DNA of 52,926 nucleotides from Clostridia bacterium (GTDB lineage Bacteria; Bacillota; Clostridia; Oscillospirales; CAG-272): the NCBI GenBank assembly GCA_017533565.1, contig JAFXHU010000010.1, forward strand, positions 1 through 52,926. Reading direction: 5' to 3'. Shown piece after piece: positions 51,811 to 52,926 of this stretch. The first letter of the stretch is position 1, and the number at the start of each line of letters is the position of its first letter. Under the pieces are notes generated by a model, which was not told the DNA's origin, did no database searches, and worked only from the letters and a program-made list of their open reading frames with translations. Position numbers and translations under genes: made by a program.

Positions 51811-52306
51811 TGGATTTTGATATGACAAATTCTCATACCCTGTGTGGAATTTCTAATTGTATGACGGAATTGACAATATCAGCCAATATGCCGTTTCTTT
51901 TTTGTGCATTTTGCACAATTTTTCTTCTAAAATTTTACTTTGTGCAAATTTAAATTATTTTACTTTTTTTATTATTCGATATTCTTATATCTCCGCTTAA
52001 CCGATAAATAGTATTCCTTTCGCTTGATTTTTTTATTCCCGCTGTGCCATCGGAAGCCCCGTTTTTCACGGTAAAAGCCGTGCCGCTGCCTCGCCCGCGG
52101 AAAAATATAATATGGAAGAAATTTGCAAAAACGGCTTTAAAATCAAGCCCGCCCGCAACATAAGAAGCCCGCATAAATCGCACACTCTCTCACAAAGCGA
52201 GAGGGCTTGTAAAACCGTATCCTTTCCCCCAAAAAGCGCGAGCCGCGTAAGCATAATTCATTATATAAAAACGAAGAAATTGTGTTCAAATATAATCAAT
52301 CCACAA
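51811..52306. other. A+T-rich intergenic DNA with no gene recognised
   Basis: No frame looks coding. A TGTGC-ATTTT-GCACA inverted repeat lies near 51902. TATAAT at 52291-52296, just before the 24-bp array, would place a transcript start near 52303, but there is no convincing -35. Confidence 0.55.
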
Positions 52307-52480
52307 GCATTGCATATCACCAATGCGCAAGCGTTGCATATCACCAATGCGCAAGCATTGCATATCACCAATGCGAAAGCATTGCATATCACCAATGCGA
52401 AAGCATTGCATATCACCAATGCGAAAGCATTGCATATCACCAATGCGAAAGCATTGCATATCACCAATGCGAAAGCATTG
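52307..52480 (+). repeat. 24-bp tandem array of GNRA-tetraloop hairpins
   Basis: Seven units of CAATGC-NNNN-GC(A/G)TTG plus the constant 8-base spacer CATATCAC, exactly 24 bases apart (hairpins start at 52321, 52345, 52369, 52393, 52417, 52441 and 52465). Loops are GCAA in units 1-2 and GAAA in 3-7, all GNRA on the plus strand. The single stem change (GCGTTG in unit 1) keeps pairing as G-T. A decayed half unit (CAATCC-ACAA-GCATTG) precedes it. Confidence 0.93.
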
Positions 52481-52502
52481 CATACATATACATCCCGACA
52501 GG

Positions 52503-52592
52503 CTGATGATATGCTCGATTTTGGCGAGATGCTCTCGACAAAATCGGATGATATGCGCCGAAAGGCGATGATATGCCAAGTCTCTGACTTGG
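52503..52592 (+). repeat. Cluster of unlike hairpins separated by GATGATATG
   Basis: GATGATATG-type spacers alternate with hairpins. CGATTTTG...CAAAATCG (52516-52546) has an inner CGAGA-TGC-TCTCG. CGCC-GAAA-GGCG is at 52556-52567 and CCAAGTC-TCT-GACTTGG at 52576-52592. The design matches the 24-bp array, whose spacer CATATCAC resembles the reverse complement of GATGATATG. Confidence 0.8.
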
Positions 52593-52594
52593 AT

Positions 52595-52630
52595 AAAAAA
52601 ATACTGCAGAAGCTCTGCAGTATTTTTTTG
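52595..52630. terminator. Intrinsic terminator closing the hairpin region
   Basis: ATACTGCAGA and TCTGCAGTAT pair around AGC, with an A run before and seven T after, so it can act on both strands. Confidence 0.88.
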
Positions 52631-52926
52631 GAGCGTGATTAAAGAGTTCTCTGTCGCTGACGCTCCCGCGAACTCGTGACAACTCCGCTTCGCTTCGTTG
52701 TCAGGGGCTACGCACTAAAGTGCAAGCCCCGTAGCGACAAAATAAAAAGCGGACGTCACGAGGACGTCCTCTCTCCCTCTTGCTCACCATTCCTTTCGGA
52801 GCGTGATTAAAGAGTTCTCTGTCGCTGACGCTCCCGCGAACTCGTGACAACTCCGCTTCGCTTCGTTGTCAGGGGCTACGCACTAAAGTGCAAGCCCCGT
52901 AGCGACAAAATAAAAAGCGGATGTCA
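52630..52926. repeat. 168-bp tandem repeat, second copy cut by the window end
   Basis: 52630-52758 and 52798-52926 are 129 bases identical except C at 52754 versus T at 52922. The period is 168 bases. Each copy holds GGGGCT...AGCCCC around a GCAC-TAAA-GTGC core and GACAAC...GTTGTC. No open frame is convincing. Confidence 0.92.

Noticed and set aside
52307-52480. CRISPR array
   Set aside because: Repeats are too short (24 bases in total) and the parts between them are constant, not unique spacers. No cas genes are present.
52112-52642. 176-codon frame and several others through the 24-bp array (ALHITNAK or MRKHCISP repeats)
   Set aside because: 24 is a multiple of three, so any frame open in one unit stays open in all. 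Several frames on both strands are open and none has a ribosome site or real flanking protein.

Overview
The window looks like a chromosomal segment of a Gram-positive Clostridia (Eubacteriales-type) gut or rumen bacterium. The signs are sigma-A promoters close to consensus with 17-bp spacers, an HPr with both His15 and Ser46, a SecG/RNase R gene pair, a CotJC-type manganese catalase, a lipoprotein solute-binding protein, and small families typical of that class (DUF6440, DUF3899, DUF11). No rRNA, tRNA, CRISPR, transposase or phage module was recognised. A genus cannot be assigned from the sequence alone.

Layout. 1-2.1 kb: the end of a class II aldolase gene and a sorbose-1-phosphate-reductase-like dehydrogenase (+). 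2.3-6.3 kb: a more A+T-rich minus-strand block with a five-gene operon (PH-like protein, TfoX-N protein, cytidine deaminase, DUF6440, creatininase), a TetR/membrane-protein pair and a small membrane protein. 6.4-12.6 kb: Mn catalase, cysteine synthase, AEC transporter, glucuronate isomerase and an acyltransferase with a zinc ribbon. 12.6-21 kb: a regulator remnant, GH3 hexosaminidase, DUF11 protein, SDR enzyme, an unusual RNase III and a GH2 beta-mannosidase. 21.2-36 kb: a long minus-strand housekeeping region (pheST-coaD, uvrC-rsmD, ptsH, an O-antigen-ligase-like membrane protein, rimM-trmD, tadA, a CPBP protease, rnr, secG). 36.3-42 kb: three tandem heparinase II/III-like genes (+). 42.2-51.7 kb: a five-gene oligopeptide-type ABC transporter (-) plus a DUF3899 gene. 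51.7-52.9 kb: non-coding, repeat-rich DNA.

How the genes may work together. The heparinase-like enzymes, glucuronate isomerase, beta-mannosidase, GH3 hexosaminidase and sugar-phosphate enzymes suggest use of host or plant glycans that contain uronic acid. None of these enzymes has a visible signal peptide, so they would act on imported oligosaccharides. The adjacent ABC transporter is convergent with the heparinase genes and its substrate is unknown. Four of its five subunits carry large insertions or are oversized, which is the most striking protein-level feature of the window.

The most striking DNA-level feature is at the right end. Seven 24-bp units each encode a 6-bp stem closed by a GNRA tetraloop and are separated by a constant CATATCAC spacer. 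They are followed by larger hairpins separated by GATGATATG, a terminator, and a 168-bp tandem repeat that runs to the window edge.
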